Below, in pieces: positions 63,633 to 64,000 of a stretch of DNA of 64,000 nucleotides. The notes beneath the pieces are model-generated. The model saw nothing but the letters and a program-made list of their open reading frames with translations, was not told the DNA's origin and made no database searches. Source of the stretch: Psilocybe azurescens. Lineage: Eukaryota > Basidiomycota > Agaricomycetes > Agaricales > Agrocybaceae. How positions within the stretch are numbered: the first letter of the stretch is position 1; each line of letters begins with the position of its first letter. The translations under genes and the position numbers were made by a program. The stretch covers positions 62,001-126,000 of the forward strand of contig JAJIRX010000859.1 in NCBI GenBank assembly GCA_023853785.1. Direction: 5' to 3'.

Positions 63633-64000
63633 TTGGGTCGGCGCGAGCCTCTTCCAGTAGCCATCGCACCAACTCTTCATGCCCGCCTTGAACTGCCAGC
63701 TGCAGCACCGTCGCTCTTTTCTCGCCCGCCCATTCTGGAATTCTCGCGTCGACGCCACCTAGCGCTTCACCTTCCCTATCCAAGAATACTTTGAGAGGCT
63801 CAAGGCGGCCCTTGTTGACCATTTCTAGAAGGCGACTCCATTTCTCGCGAAAAGCTTCTTCTTCTTTCGAGAGCTTTGGTTGTTTGGGTTTCTCAGGCGC
63901 TGGTTGAACGACGGTCGGTGTCGCTTTGGGTTTCGGCAAGGAAGCTAGATAGGCCTCGTCTTGAGCGCGAAGTTCCTCCTCTGTAAAGTGTGATATCTTG
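63109..64000 (-). CDS. VMS1: VMS1/ANKZF1 C-terminal part, runs off the window edge
   Basis: Vms1/ANKZF1 is a Cdc48-binding peptidyl-tRNA hydrolase/nuclease of ribosome quality control. Only the C-terminal part lies in the window. In-frame sequence runs from 64000 (EELRAQDEAYLASLPKPKAT) to the stop at 63109. The visible pieces are an N-terminal linker (KLSKEEEAFREKWSRLLEMV), two ankyrin-like repeats (ATVLQLAVQGGHEELVRWLL, RTAYDLSRTKPIRDVFRRCA), then PDWWDWFGAARVPSALSQE, a long basic/acidic coiled coil (KGLKDRVKEREAKEKEKEKD) and the VIM box VERERRARAAEARL at the extreme end. The VIM pattern R-x5-AA-x2-R fits exactly. The frame is open throughout. The VLRF/nuclease domain is expected to the right of the window. 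Confidence 0.85.
   Translation of the reverse strand, partial: KISHFTEEELRAQDEAYLASLPKPKATPTVVQPAPEKPKQPKLSKEEEAFREKWSRLLEMVNKGRLEPLKVFLDREGEALGGVDARIPEWAGEKRATVLQLAVQGGHEELVRWLLEEARADPTIPVPSPKAGDVQDDDEEGNKSDSDGPRKVLAGSRRTAYDLSRTKPIRDVFRRCAAAHPDWWDWFGAARVPSALSQEMEEERDEKKKVRRKGLKDRVKEREAKEKEKEKDRPKTPPVESKPIPNPSSNSTSQRLGGGSGAAEGIAGLTPEMRAKVERERRARAAEARLKGLQGS

Overview
The window is fungal nuclear DNA, most probably from a mushroom-forming basidiomycete (Agaricomycetes). The genes carry many short introns of about 45-65 nt with GT-AG ends, and the recognisable proteins have basidiomycete character. These include Zn2Cys6/Fungal_trans regulators, LYC1-type acetyltransferases, a prenylated Rho3 GTPase and an Msc2-type zinc transporter. 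I cannot name the species. No rRNA, tRNA, CRISPR array or intact transposon was recognised.

Layout. 1-3 kb: no convincing gene. 3.0-4.3 kb (+): LYC1-like acetyltransferase A. 4.65-10.86 kb (+): clathrin heavy chain in 20 exons. 11.3-14.2 kb (-): internally deleted remnant of the DNA2 helicase/nuclease, followed by a second copy of the clathrin 3' flank. 16.0-17.2 kb (-): RHO3. 17.7-21.1 kb (-): Zn2Cys6 regulator A. 21.1-23.9 kb: empty. 23.9-25.8 kb (-): coiled-coil protein. 26.6-29.4 kb (-): CUE-like/CCCH/SMR protein. 29.6-30.9 kb (-): LYC1-like acetyltransferase B. 33.1-35.8 kb (-): CLF1 splicing factor. 36.3-39.8 kb (-): Msc2/ZnT5-type zinc transporter with a very long His-rich loop. 40.3-44.0 kb (-): Zn2Cys6 regulator B. 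44.6-46.5 kb (+): TSR4/PDCD2. 47.7-50.7 kb (+): condensin kleisin BRN1. 51.2-51.8 kb (-): small unknown. 52.9-55.3 kb (+): tandem pair of flavin split-barrel proteins with a C-terminal membrane segment. 56.0-58.2 kb (+): secreted serine carboxypeptidase. 58.2-64 kb: a segmental duplication of carboxypeptidase and VMS1 3' parts, split by a 2.8-kb insertion that carries an unknown coiled-coil gene. VMS1 runs off the right edge.

Most intact genes are unlinked housekeeping functions (endocytic coat, splicing, condensin, ribosome biogenesis, Rho signalling, zinc transport, ribosome quality control), so there is no operon-like system or biosynthetic cluster. The accessory signal lies in duplication and decay: the DNA2 remnant, the paralogous pairs (LYC1, Zn2Cys6, flavin proteins) and the carboxypeptidase/VMS1 duplication.

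The most important caution is that at least 15 homopolymer runs in otherwise well-conserved genes are one base too short or too long, breaking the reading frame of CHC1, RHO3, CLF1, TSR4, BRN1 and others. Their spread across essential genes suggests base-calling or assembly errors rather than pseudogenes. The coordinates below give gene spans and the frame breaks are noted in each entry.
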